This document shows positions 1-7,824 of a stretch of DNA of 16,295 nt, piece after piece; the stretch's first letter is position 1, and every line of letters begins with the position of its first letter. The position numbers were made by a program, and so were the translations under genes. Origin of the DNA: CAYPYS01 sp964445715. GTDB lineage: Bacteria > Omnitrophota > Gorgyraeia > Gorgyraeales > Gorgyraeaceae. The DNA lies in the NCBI GenBank assembly GCA_964445715.1, contig CAYULJ010000024.1, forward strand, positions 1 through 16,295. The letters are read 5' to 3'. Below the pieces are notes generated by a model. That model was not told the origin of the DNA. It did no database searches and worked only from the letters and a program-made list of their open reading frames with translations.

Positions 1-1487
1 CAGCTCTCCCGCACCATCCTTACGGAATCCTCTATCTGCTTCTGCTTATCCTTCCAACTAAGGCCGCCTGTCTCATCAAACCCGAATTTTACATAACTGC
101 TAAAATCCTTTTCCGCGTATTGATTTACTTCAAAAATGCGGTCAAGCCCATATTTTTTGGGAGAGTTATAAAGAAGCGTATTCTGCCTTAAGTCAAAGAG
201 ATTCAGATATATGCGATTTATGTATTTTTTGTTTTTATTCAAAAATGAGATCGTAGCTTCTACGTCTTCTTTGTTTTCATGTGGAAAACCGCATATGATC
301 TCTATGCCTGTCCAGATACCTGCCTCATCTGACCAGCACAAGACATCTTCGAGTTTCTTAAGATCTATCTCCTTATTGACATATCTCAACAATCTAGGGC
401 TGGCTGTTTCCATTCCGAATATAAGCCTTACGCAACCTGCCTTGCGCATCTTAAAAAGCGTGTCTTTGTCCAGGTTATTCACCCGGGCGCAATCGCTCCA
501 GAGTATTTTTAGTCTTCTGGCAATGATCTCATCGCATAATTCATTGATATATTTATTCGAAATATTAATAGTGTCGTTTAAAAAGAAAAAGCCTGTCGGA
601 CTATAATCCCCCTGCAATGATTCCAGATGATTAACGACTTCTTTTGGCGGCAATGCATGAGTCAGATCCTGTGTAGAAGAAATACAGAAGATACATTTAA
701 ACGGACATCCTCTGATAAATCTATAAGGAAGTATCAAAGCCCCTGAGCTCATAAATTTTTTCATCACACCTTCTATCTCTTGCGGATAATCTAACAGCTC
801 TTCTCTGGATCTATAATTTTCCATAGGCAGCCCGGAAAAATCAGGCTTAAGAGGTTCTGAGACCCTATAAGACAGCATCCGCCTCCCTCCCTCAAATATA
901 GATAGATCTCTCGAAGGCAATATCTTATGCCCATTCAGCATAGAATTCAAAAGACCATGAACCACGTATTCACCATCGCCCTGCAATATGAAATCCACAT
1001 CCCGGCAATCGTATTTCGTTCTCAGCAGATTACTCCAAGTCATATCACCACCTAATATATTTACAGAATTGTATTTTTTCTTGATATAACTTGAGAATGC
1101 CAGGGCAAACGCCAAATTACTTTCGTTCTCTATATTATCGGGTAAAGAAAGCAGCGTAATCTGGTCCTTGTATATCTTGGTCTTTTTTTCCACTCTCTCC
1201 ATTACCGAATCTATATATGAATCCTGTCCGTCGCTACCATATCTTCCTATCCTCGCCGCGTCAAAAAATATCTCTGTGTCGATCTTGTCCTCAGAGACAT
1301 TCGAATAATGATTGTCAAAATGTATCTTTATATTAAGGTCGTCCTGCTCTACTGGTATACCCTTTGAACGCAGATAAGAAACGATCAGGCCAGGCCCCAA
1401 AGACGGGATCAGGCAGCTATTCATCTTTGACGAAAAATGCCGCTTCTTAAAAAAGCTCGGCAGTCTTATTATCTTAACTTTTTTCAC
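1..1487 (-). CDS. B12-binding-type radical SAM protein, C-terminus cut by window edge
   Basis: The frame is open from a GTG at 1487 to base 1, giving about 495 residues with no stop, so the gene continues beyond the left edge. The product starts VKKVKIIRLPSF and has a cobalamin-binding-type N-terminal domain (about residues 3-180) containing QDDLNIKIHFDN and an ILGGD strand. A radical SAM domain follows, with CxxxCxxC at C261, C265 and C268 (GCPFKCIFC), then LKILWSDCARV and FGMETASPRLL. It is clearly paralogous to the proteins at 7825-9957 and 5187-7793, sharing PTGFFFLND, WSDCAR and the FGFDETGGLSWKDK block. No TPRs precede the B12-type domain; C-terminal TPRs cannot be excluded. The GTG overlaps the upstream TGA stop as GTGA, which suggests translational coupling. 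Such enzymes typically use SAM plus cobalamin for methyl transfer or rearrangement; the substrate is unknown. Confidence 0.93.
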   Translation of the reverse strand, partial: MKKVKIIRLPSFFKKRHFSSKMNSCLIPSLGPGLIVSYLRSKGIPVEQDDLNIKIHFDNHYSNVSEDKIDTEIFFDAARIGRYGSDGQDSYIDSVMERVEKKTKIYKDQITLLSLPDNIENESNLAFALAFSSYIKKKYNSVNILGGDMTWSNLLRTKYDCRDVDFILQGDGEYVVHGLLNSMLNGHKILPSRDLSIFEGGRRMLSYRVSEPLKPDFSGLPMENYRSREELLDYPQEIEGVMKKFMSSGALILPYRFIRGCPFKCIFCISSTQDLTHALPPKEVVNHLESLQGDYSPTGFFFLNDTINISNKYINELCDEIIARRLKILWSDCARVNNLDKDTLFKMRKAGCVRLIFGMETASPRLLRYVNKEIDLKKLEDVLCWSDEAGIWTGIEIICGFPHENKEDVEATISFLNKNKKYINRIYLNLFDLRQNTLLYNSPKKYGLDRIFEVNQYAEKDFSSYVKFGFDETGGLSWKDKQKQIEDSVRMVRES

Positions 1488-2509
1488 TGACAGACCTCTT
1501 CTTCGTACCAGCAATTTACTATATGATGACAATTCTTTTTGCAGTGCAATATTTCCTCTCGTATAGCACAGGCCTTTTCAGAATGCCATATCTCCTTGAG
1601 TTCACCTTCGCATATATTTCCTATAGGCTTCTTATAAGGGCAAAGATTCACACAGCCATCAGGAGAGACAGTAAAAGCACTGTCATTTAAGACATTGCAT
1701 GAAACCTTCTTTATGAAATCTCCAGGGTTCCTAAAATAAGACTTGAAGAGCTCTAACTGCGAAATAGGATTATTTATCTTGTCTTTTTTGTCATGCGGAC
1801 AATTTCTTTTTAATTCTATTAAGCCATCTATTGCAGAATCAACCTGGACTATATCCTGTGGCCATAAAAATCCATACTCTTCACTCTTATGCCATTCATA
1901 TACTTCGGGCGTATGAAAAGGCTGAACAACGGCTTGAAAAAACATAGAAGAAATCCTATCATCTTTCCTGACCCATTCCGCGAGCTCCGGGAGCCCTTCT
2001 AATGTAGGCGCCATGACAATAGTATCAATCGCCATCTCTAACCTGTTACCGAATTTGCTCAAGTACGAAATAGCCTGCATAAGTCTTTTATAGCTATCTG
2101 GCATGCCGCGTAGAAAATTCTGAGTTTCCTCTTTTAGACTATACAATGTCAGGGCTATGTAATTTAATCCTGAATCTGCCAATCGCCTGGCCAGATCCTC
2201 GTCTATAAAATAACCACTTGTTGCCAGAGAGGTCCTAAAACCTTTTTGGTTGCAAAAAGAAATCAACTCTATAAGTGTGTCTGAAAATAACAACGGTTCG
2301 CCTCCGCCAAAGATAACAGTGAACTCGGGATCAGGAGGCTTTTTTAAAGACGAGATAAAGCCTTTCCATTGCTTAAGGGTGGGTCTCTTTATGCCCCTTT
2401 CGTCATTCTTCCAGATATTGCACATCTTGCACTTCAATGTACAACCAAGAGTAAGCAATAATACGCAGGAACTCGGCGCTTTAATTTGTTGTTTTCCTGT
2501 CAACATCAC
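1484..2509 (-). CDS. Radical SAM / SPASM-like protein, paralog 7
   Basis: A 341-aa member of the local SPASM-like family. The radical SAM [4Fe-4S] motif is at C23, C27 and C30 (CTLKCKMC), preceded by the family's extra C15. GGEP is at 69-72 and the WPQD / NPISQLELFKSYF block lies in the second half. The C-terminal domain is the most Cys-rich of the set: C271, C286, C290, C300, C314, then CKKNCHHIVNC (C323, C327, C333) and a final EEEVCQ. The PIGNICEGELKEIW stretch matches the SPASM consensus around auxiliary clusters. The start is GTG at 2509 or ATG at 2506, both inside the end of the SGNH hydrolase gene (29-base overlap). It is separated from the other six paralogs by four other genes, and it follows an SGNH gene just as paralog 1 does. 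SPASM enzymes usually modify peptides, but no peptide substrate is seen here. Confidence 0.95.
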   Translation of the reverse strand: MMLTGKQQIKAPSSCVLLLTLGCTLKCKMCNIWKNDERGIKRPTLKQWKGFISSLKKPPDPEFTVIFGGGEPLLFSDTLIELISFCNQKGFRTSLATSGYFIDEDLARRLADSGLNYIALTLYSLKEETQNFLRGMPDSYKRLMQAISYLSKFGNRLEMAIDTIVMAPTLEGLPELAEWVRKDDRISSMFFQAVVQPFHTPEVYEWHKSEEYGFLWPQDIVQVDSAIDGLIELKRNCPHDKKDKINNPISQLELFKSYFRNPGDFIKKVSCNVLNDSAFTVSPDGCVNLCPYKKPIGNICEGELKEIWHSEKACAIREEILHCKKNCHHIVNCWYEEEVCQ

Positions 2510-3800
2510 TACTGATCATCCCTTCTTTAATAAGGGCCTGACAAACATTTTCTGCTATCAGTTTATAGCCACTAGCATTACAGTGGCCATCCCGGGCAAA
2601 TAGATCTTCTTCTTTTAAATGAACGAGCCTGTCTTCGAATATCGTATAGTTATCTACCAAAGGTATATCATATTTATCAGAAAGACCTTTTATGGAATCT
2701 TCGATGCACCCCACTAAACGTATAGGATACTGCATTAAAACCAATTTTATTCTATTTTGCCGCGTAATCCTTAAAATCTCTTTTAAATTATAACAAAACA
2801 CCCTTTTGAGCTCATTATTGTTTCTGTAATATGAAATTAATCTCTCAAGATATCTTCTTGCTTTAACTTTATCTTTAGATTCATATGTATTATCAATGAT
2901 AGACTCTATATCCTTTATCGCAGTATAAAATTCATTATCATCATCCGGGCCTCTTCTAACAATTGAATCCCGCAATACTACAAAAGCTTCCCCGATTATT
3001 GAGCTATCTCCATACATAAATACAAACCTTGCCTCATCTTTAGCTAAATCATATTCATGCAACGCATAGTTATAAATACACGCCAACCGCCAATGTAACA
3101 AAGGATTGCAAGGCTCTAAACGTAGCGCTTCTTTGAACTCTGCTAAAGCCATCTCGATATCACCTTCATAAAAATGGCCTTCGCCTAAATCATAATGCTT
3201 CCGAGCCTCTGGGCTCTTAACAAAAAACTTGCTTGCAATACTCCCATCCTGAATAAAATCTAAATCTTCTTTTGCTATAGCCCCTTTTAAATTCAAAAAA
3301 GATATCTTTATCAACTTATAGACTCTGGAATTACTCAGCCAGATATCCATTTTCTTTAGGTAACCTAATCCTCCAAATGCGGAAAAATCCAGATTTTCAA
3401 GGCTCCACGTATCATTGCATCCAGTCATAATAATTATCAAATCCGGCCTATATCTGTCTATGTCGCTTTCGAGGTGCTTTAGAATAGTGGAAGAATTTAT
3501 ACGGAACTCTTTATAAACGGGTATTCTTTTCCCGGACTTTTCCTTTGCAATATCTATCAGTTGCTCTGGATAACTCTTGCCGCGAGAAGCCCCGAATCCC
3601 TGAGTAAAAGAATCTCCCAGGCAAAGTATAGCTGGCAGCCCTTCTTTTTCTCTTTTAATAGGGTTTGAACTGTATCTTATATTAAGGTACACCGCCCCTG
3701 CCAATCTCAGTGTTATCTCCAGGATAACTACAACCAAAATTACACACGAACTTATTGCTAGTAATTTATTTAATTTTTTTATTTTTTTACATTTTGCCAT
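2481..3800 (-). CDS. Membrane-anchored SGNH/GDSL hydrolase with internal TPR
   Basis: A 439-aa protein. A Lys-rich start (MAKCKKIKKLNK) is followed by one hydrophobic segment (about 13-35), consistent with an N-terminal membrane anchor and an external catalytic domain. SGNH blocks are visible: GDS with the likely nucleophile Ser64 (ILCLGDSFTQG), GCND at 127-130 (block III Gly/Asn), and a C-terminal D-x-H (D404, H406; RDGHCNASGY). The D-x-H-x-N form resembles SGNH O-acetyl/acyl-transferase-type proteins more than classical DxxH lipases. Between the blocks, about residues 199-265 read as a TPR or TPR-like helical pair (HYDLGEGHFYEGDIEMALAE), an unusual insertion that may bind a partner. It overlaps the gene above by 22 bases and the gene below by 29. 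The likely role is ester hydrolysis or acyl transfer at the envelope; the substrate is unknown. Confidence 0.92.
   Translation of the reverse strand: MAKCKKIKKLNKLLAISSCVILVVVILEITLRLAGAVYLNIRYSSNPIKREKEGLPAILCLGDSFTQGFGASRGKSYPEQLIDIAKEKSGKRIPVYKEFRINSSTILKHLESDIDRYRPDLIIIMTGCNDTWSLENLDFSAFGGLGYLKKMDIWLSNSRVYKLIKISFLNLKGAIAKEDLDFIQDGSIASKFFVKSPEARKHYDLGEGHFYEGDIEMALAEFKEALRLEPCNPLLHWRLACIYNYALHEYDLAKDEARFVFMYGDSSIIGEAFVVLRDSIVRRGPDDDNEFYTAIKDIESIIDNTYESKDKVKARRYLERLISYYRNNNELKRVFCYNLKEILRITRQNRIKLVLMQYPIRLVGCIEDSIKGLSDKYDIPLVDNYTIFEDRLVHLKEEDLFARDGHCNASGYKLIAENVCQALIKEGMISSDVDRKTTN
2519..2525 (-). promoter_or_regulatory. Ribosome binding site of SPASM-like paralog 7
   Basis: The minus strand reads GAAGGGA, nine bases before the GTG at 2509 and twelve before the ATG at 2506. 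The spacing favours GTG slightly. The site lies within the coding sequence of the upstream SGNH gene. Confidence 0.55.
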
Positions 3801-5239
3801 ACGGGCATCATATCCAATTCTGAAAAAGCTGATAACATCCTTCCGTGCCTGTCTGTTCTCGTCTCTATATTATTCGACATATCCTTGGTAAACCATGAGT
3901 ACCAGTCTCGTATCACTAACCTGTCTATATTATATTCCTCAAGATGATCATAGATATACATCCCAGGTCCTATGGTGCAGATATTCAAACTGTTAATCTT
4001 GTCTATCAAAGCAGAATTCTGTCTTATGAAATCTATTGTCTCGTCAACGTCTTTTTCTGTCTCTCCGGGAAACCCTACTATGAGATTTATTTCTACGAGC
4101 ATGCCTGCTTCCTTGGCTCTCTCAAACGTCTCTTTGATAATCTGGGTGCTCACGCCTTTCCGCATTAATCTCAACACGTTATCAGAACAGCTCTCCACGC
4201 CAAACGTAAGTCCTCCGCATCCTGCATCTTTCATCTTCTTAAATAAAGACACGTCCATATCTCTTCTTGCTGTAGCCTGTCCGCCCCAGCACACGCCCAA
4301 CCTCATATCTATCAGAAGATCACAAAAACTATACAAAAAACATAGATCACCGTTTATCAGTAAATCGCTAAACTCAAATCTCTTTCTGTTATATTTTTTT
4401 ACATGATATTTTATTTCCCTGGCAACGATTTCCGGATTTCGGGACCTGTATGGCTTTTTCAATGGAGAATCACAACAAAAGGCGCAGCGCCTTATGCAAC
4501 CCCTGCTGCTTATTAAAGGTATAAGGTCTTTTTGCGTATAAGGCATCAGATCAAACTCTTCAAAAGTAGGAAATGGTATATCGTCTATGCCTGCGCCGTT
4601 CTTATCTGTATTTTTCAGGCAGAGAGCGCGATCGCAATTTTCATCTTTCCATACAATATAATCCGAACATGCTTTGATAGAATTACCTTCTTGGATATTT
4701 CTCAACAAATATAAAAGAGGGAATTCCCCTTCTCCTACAACAAAGTAATCTATTAGATCTTTTCTAAACAATGAACGACCTTCCTTATAGCTCGCGCCTC
4801 CTCCTCCGATCAGAACAACTAAATCATCAGGCGCATTAGCCCTGATCACAGACAGAACCTCATTCACAAAAGGAACAGAAGCAAAGGTGGCTGAAAAACC
4901 TATTAATCGAGCGCCAGATGAGATTATTTTATCGCAAAACTCCTTTATTTTGCCCTTAAGCGCAAGAGAGGCTTGCCCTGAAGCCCAAAATTCAAAATCC
5001 TGTGCATCCCACTTCTCTCTCATTTCTCCAGAAGCAGAGCAAAATATCTCCATATTCAGGTCATACACCTCTGATTCAAGCCCTCGCGACCTTAAAAATG
5101 TGGCTAAATAGGCTATGCCCAAAGGAGGGGCATAGATACCCCACGGCGGCGCCTGGACCAATAAAACCTTAAGATTATCTCTCTTTTTAACCATAAATAA
5201 GCGCTTTATCAATGCGCTGCCCTGTCCTGCAATGTTCAT
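3779..5239 (-). CDS. B12-binding-type radical SAM protein without TPRs
   Basis: A 486-aa protein. The N-terminal half is a cobalamin-binding-type Rossmann domain (LKVLLVQAPPWG near residue 23, LGIAYLATFLRSRG, LIGFSATF, VVLIGGGGAS, VGEGEFPLLYLL). The base-off DxHxxG motif is absent, as in many B12-type radical SAM enzymes. The radical SAM domain has CxxxCxxC at C248, C252 and C255 (GCIRRCAFC, with C256 next to it), then LTFGVESCSDNVLRLMRKG and LIVGFPGETEKDVDET. It lacks the QDDLxIKIHxDN signature of its three larger neighbours and looks like a more generic member of the superfamily. The ATG at 5239 gives a 53-base overlap with the upstream gene. An internal ATG at 5194 (MVKKRDNLKVLL) would cut this to 8 bases and fits the usual family start, but neither start has a strong Shine-Dalgarno sequence. 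Chemistry could be methylation or another SAM-radical reaction. Confidence 0.94.
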   Translation of the reverse strand: MNIAGQGSALIKRLFMVKKRDNLKVLLVQAPPWGIYAPPLGIAYLATFLRSRGLESEVYDLNMEIFCSASGEMREKWDAQDFEFWASGQASLALKGKIKEFCDKIISSGARLIGFSATFASVPFVNEVLSVIRANAPDDLVVLIGGGGASYKEGRSLFRKDLIDYFVVGEGEFPLLYLLRNIQEGNSIKACSDYIVWKDENCDRALCLKNTDKNGAGIDDIPFPTFEEFDLMPYTQKDLIPLISSRGCIRRCAFCCDSPLKKPYRSRNPEIVAREIKYHVKKYNRKRFEFSDLLINGDLCFLYSFCDLLIDMRLGVCWGGQATARRDMDVSLFKKMKDAGCGGLTFGVESCSDNVLRLMRKGVSTQIIKETFERAKEAGMLVEINLIVGFPGETEKDVDETIDFIRQNSALIDKINSLNICTIGPGMYIYDHLEEYNIDRLVIRDWYSWFTKDMSNNIETRTDRHGRMLSAFSELDMMPVWQNVKK

Positions 5240-7793
5240 GCCTAGATCTCTTTAAGCAAGCAAGTTTCTTCTTTTTGTATTTTGCCACAGAATAAAAAAG
5301 ATTCTTTATGACTTTTTTGTCTGTATATCGTGAGTACAGATAAAATAGAAAACTTTCATATTCGTGTTCAGGAAAAGGGGTAAGACCAAAAATATCTGTC
5401 AATGTTTCAACGGATGATATTATCTGTCTTTTTTTCTCAGGCCATTTCAGGCCACTTATCTCATCAAAGCCGTATTTAACGAATGTCAAAAAACCGTCCT
5501 CGTAACTCGAGAGCTCAAAGACATTGCTTATGCCATATCTTTCCGGATCCAGCTGAATGAGACTCAAATCTTTTATATTAAAAGCATTATAATAGAATGC
5601 ATCTATATATTTTAGGTTATTGCTCAAAAAATATACGTTCTCCCTGATATCCTTATTGTCCTCGTAGGGTATGCCACTTATCAACTCTATCCCTGTCCAG
5701 ATACCTGCCTTGTTAGCCCAATACAATGCTTTCTCCAGCTGTCTCAAGTTTATATCCTTTTTAATGTAATCCAATAGTTTCCTGCTCGCGGTTTCCATGC
5801 CATATACTATTCTTATGCATCCAGCTTTCCGCATCTTATAAATAGACTCTTTATCCAATCTATCTACCCTGGCACAATCGCTCCAGAGGATCTTAAGTTT
5901 TCTCTTGATTATCTCGTCGCATAACTGGTTTAAGTACTTTTCGGATACATTCAAGGTATCATTAAGAAAAAGGTATCCTGTAGGATTATGCTTTATTTGA
6001 AGCTCCTCTAGCCAATCAGCGACTGTAGAAGGCGGGGCAACATGCTTAAGCCCCCCGACAGAGCTAGCACAAAAAACACACCTGTTTGTACATCCTTTTA
6101 TAAACCTAAGCGGCAAAAGAGAGATGCCTGATCGATTAAACTCTTCTACTACGTTCTTTAATTTGGTGTCTTCTATATAATCTGTTTCTAAACCCTTGTA
6201 CTTGTACCTATCCATTGGTAATCCGTCAAAATCCGGCAATACAGGAGCGGGGACATTAATAGAATAGATCACTCGCTTTTCCGCCTCCCTACCTGTGCCA
6301 CAATAAGACTTATCTTTTATCAAGGAAAAAAGAAGCTCAGTGACAACCTCTTCTCCTTCATTACATATTACATAATCAATATCAGTAAAATCGCATCCAT
6401 TTTTACGCAAGAGATTAACAAAATAATTCAATCCTCCTAGGATTATTACAGGCGCATGCTTCCTCTTTAGATATCTTGCCAGACACAGGCTAAACATGGC
6501 ATGGCTGTCATTCATAGAGCAGCTATCGAGAGAAAAGAGTACGATTTTATATCCGTGGAGCTCTGTTTTCTGCAACACCTTATCCATAATATTGTCTATT
6601 TGCAAATCGTCATTTCCCTTTGCGTATCTTATGATACGCGGAATATCAAAAAACACAGCTTCATTTATCTTTTTCTCCTCATCTCCGAAATAGTTATCAT
6701 GATGGATCTTTATATGAAGATCGTCTTGGTCGATAGGAATGCCTTTTGATCTAGCATAAGCCACGATGCTTCCCATTGCTAAAGGAGGCAACATAATGGA
6801 ATTCATTTCCGTAGAAAGAATTTCTGGACCATAAAAGTTAGGGATCCGCAATATCTTTATCTTACGCGAAGATTCCTCGGCCTCGACAGATGTAAGCGGG
6901 GCATAATCTTTTACGAAAACATCGACTGCATTTTTATAATCCCTTAACTCGATATACGCGGACGACAGGAACTTGGATATCCTTTCGTCCTCAGGGTTCA
7001 ACATTGCCGCGCTTTTAAAGCTTTCTGCTGCCAGACCATGTTCCCCTATGAGCAAATATGCCCTTCCTATGTTTATATATGACTCCAACATGCACACACT
7101 TCTGTCTTGCTTTTGCTTGGAACCTGACTGCGCACAAAGCTCTAGTACTTTTTGAAACTGGATTATCGCATCAGGGTAATCTTTCTCGTCAAGATAGATA
7201 TTGCCTAATGCCAAATAGGCATAAAAACAAGACGGGTTGATTTTTAAAAGCGCTGGTATTTCTTTTTTAGCCAGATCGTATTTTTTCTGTTTAATGTAAG
7301 TCTCTATAAGCTTAAATAGGAACTTGGATATCCTTTCGTCCTCAGGGTTCAACATTGCCGCGCTTTTAAAGCTTTCTGCTGCCAGACCATGTTCCCCTAT
7401 GAGCAAATATGCCCTTCCTATGTTTATATATGACTCCAACATGCACACACTTCTGTCTTGCTTTTGCTTGGAACCTGACTGCGCACAAAGCTCTAGTACT
7501 TTTTGAAACTGGATTATCGCATCAGGGTAATCTTTCTCGTCAAGATAGATATTGCCTAATGCCAAATAGGCATAAAAACAAGACGGGTTGATTTTTAAAA
7601 GCGCTGGTATTTCTTTTTTAGCCAGATCGTATTTTTTCTGTTTAATGTAAGTCTCTATAAGCTTGGAACGGACAAACTCATAGCTCGAATTTGCCTTTAA
7701 TACATTACAAAGCTCTTTTGCTGCCAGGTCATATTTTTTCTGTTCTAGGTATGCCAGGCCCTTTTCTGCTCTTTTGAACTCATTATTCATCAT
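5187..7793 (-). CDS. TPR / B12-binding-type / radical SAM fusion protein
   Basis: An 868-aa protein. Residues 1 to about 300 are TPR-like helical repeats, including two identical 116-residue blocks (44-159 and 161-276) made by a tandem DNA duplication. A B12-binding-type domain follows (about 309-500; KIKILRIPNF, QDDLHIKIHHDN, VIILGGL, NEGEEVV). The radical SAM domain has CxxxCxxC at C568, C572 and C575 (GCTNRCVFC), then ILWSDCARVDRL, YGMETASRKLL and ELISGIPYED. The C-terminus carries the YGFDEISGLKWPEKK block shared with its paralogs and ends in a Lys/Arg-rich tail. ATG at 7793 is preceded by AAGG, and a second in-frame ATG follows at 7790. TPRs usually hold protein partners, so this may scaffold a multi-enzyme assembly (inference). 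DxHxxG is absent, so any cobalamin would bind without that His ligand. Confidence 0.94.
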   Translation of the reverse strand: MMNNEFKRAEKGLAYLEQKKYDLAAKELCNVLKANSSYEFVRSKLIETYIKQKKYDLAKKEIPALLKINPSCFYAYLALGNIYLDEKDYPDAIIQFQKVLELCAQSGSKQKQDRSVCMLESYINIGRAYLLIGEHGLAAESFKSAAMLNPEDERISKFLFKLIETYIKQKKYDLAKKEIPALLKINPSCFYAYLALGNIYLDEKDYPDAIIQFQKVLELCAQSGSKQKQDRSVCMLESYINIGRAYLLIGEHGLAAESFKSAAMLNPEDERISKFLSSAYIELRDYKNAVDVFVKDYAPLTSVEAEESSRKIKILRIPNFYGPEILSTEMNSIMLPPLAMGSIVAYARSKGIPIDQDDLHIKIHHDNYFGDEEKKINEAVFFDIPRIIRYAKGNDDLQIDNIMDKVLQKTELHGYKIVLFSLDSCSMNDSHAMFSLCLARYLKRKHAPVIILGGLNYFVNLLRKNGCDFTDIDYVICNEGEEVVTELLFSLIKDKSYCGTGREAEKRVIYSINVPAPVLPDFDGLPMDRYKYKGLETDYIEDTKLKNVVEEFNRSGISLLPLRFIKGCTNRCVFCASSVGGLKHVAPPSTVADWLEELQIKHNPTGYLFLNDTLNVSEKYLNQLCDEIIKRKLKILWSDCARVDRLDKESIYKMRKAGCIRIVYGMETASRKLLDYIKKDINLRQLEKALYWANKAGIWTGIELISGIPYEDNKDIRENVYFLSNNLKYIDAFYYNAFNIKDLSLIQLDPERYGISNVFELSSYEDGFLTFVKYGFDEISGLKWPEKKRQIISSVETLTDIFGLTPFPEHEYESFLFYLYSRYTDKKVIKNLFYSVAKYKKKKLACLKRSRHEHCRTGQRIDKALIYG
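6967..7313. repeat. 347-bp perfect tandem repeat, copy 2
   Basis: Identical, base for base by eye, to 7318-7664. The period is 351 bp (117 codons) and the copies are separated only by AAAT at 7314-7317. It lies within the 868-aa gene and encodes residues about 161-276, TPR-like sequence such as AYLALGNIYLDEKDYPDAII. Because the period is a multiple of three, the frame is kept. The lack of any silent difference points to a very recent duplication or an assembly error. Confidence 0.97.
7318..7664. repeat. 347-bp perfect tandem repeat, copy 1
   Basis: The first copy in the direction of translation, encoding residues about 44-159 of the 868-aa TPR/B12-type/radical SAM protein. It matches 6967-7313 at every position compared. 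The match breaks at once on both sides (7314 A against 7665 G; 7317 T against 6966 C), so the borders are sharp. No flanking inverted repeats or target-site features suggest a mobile element. Confidence 0.97.
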
Positions 7794-7824
7794 GCCATAG
7801 CCTTATTGTCTATTCTGGATTCTG

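Noticed and set aside
211..606. Plus-strand open frame of 131 codons
   Set aside because: It lies antisense to the radical SAM domain of the left-edge gene, has no recognisable domain, and a similar shadow frame recurs at 8642-8995 opposite the same region of a paralog.
6967..7664. Possible CRISPR array or mobile element from the direct repeats
   Set aside because: There are only two long copies with a 4-base spacer, in frame within a gene, with no transposase or inverted ends.
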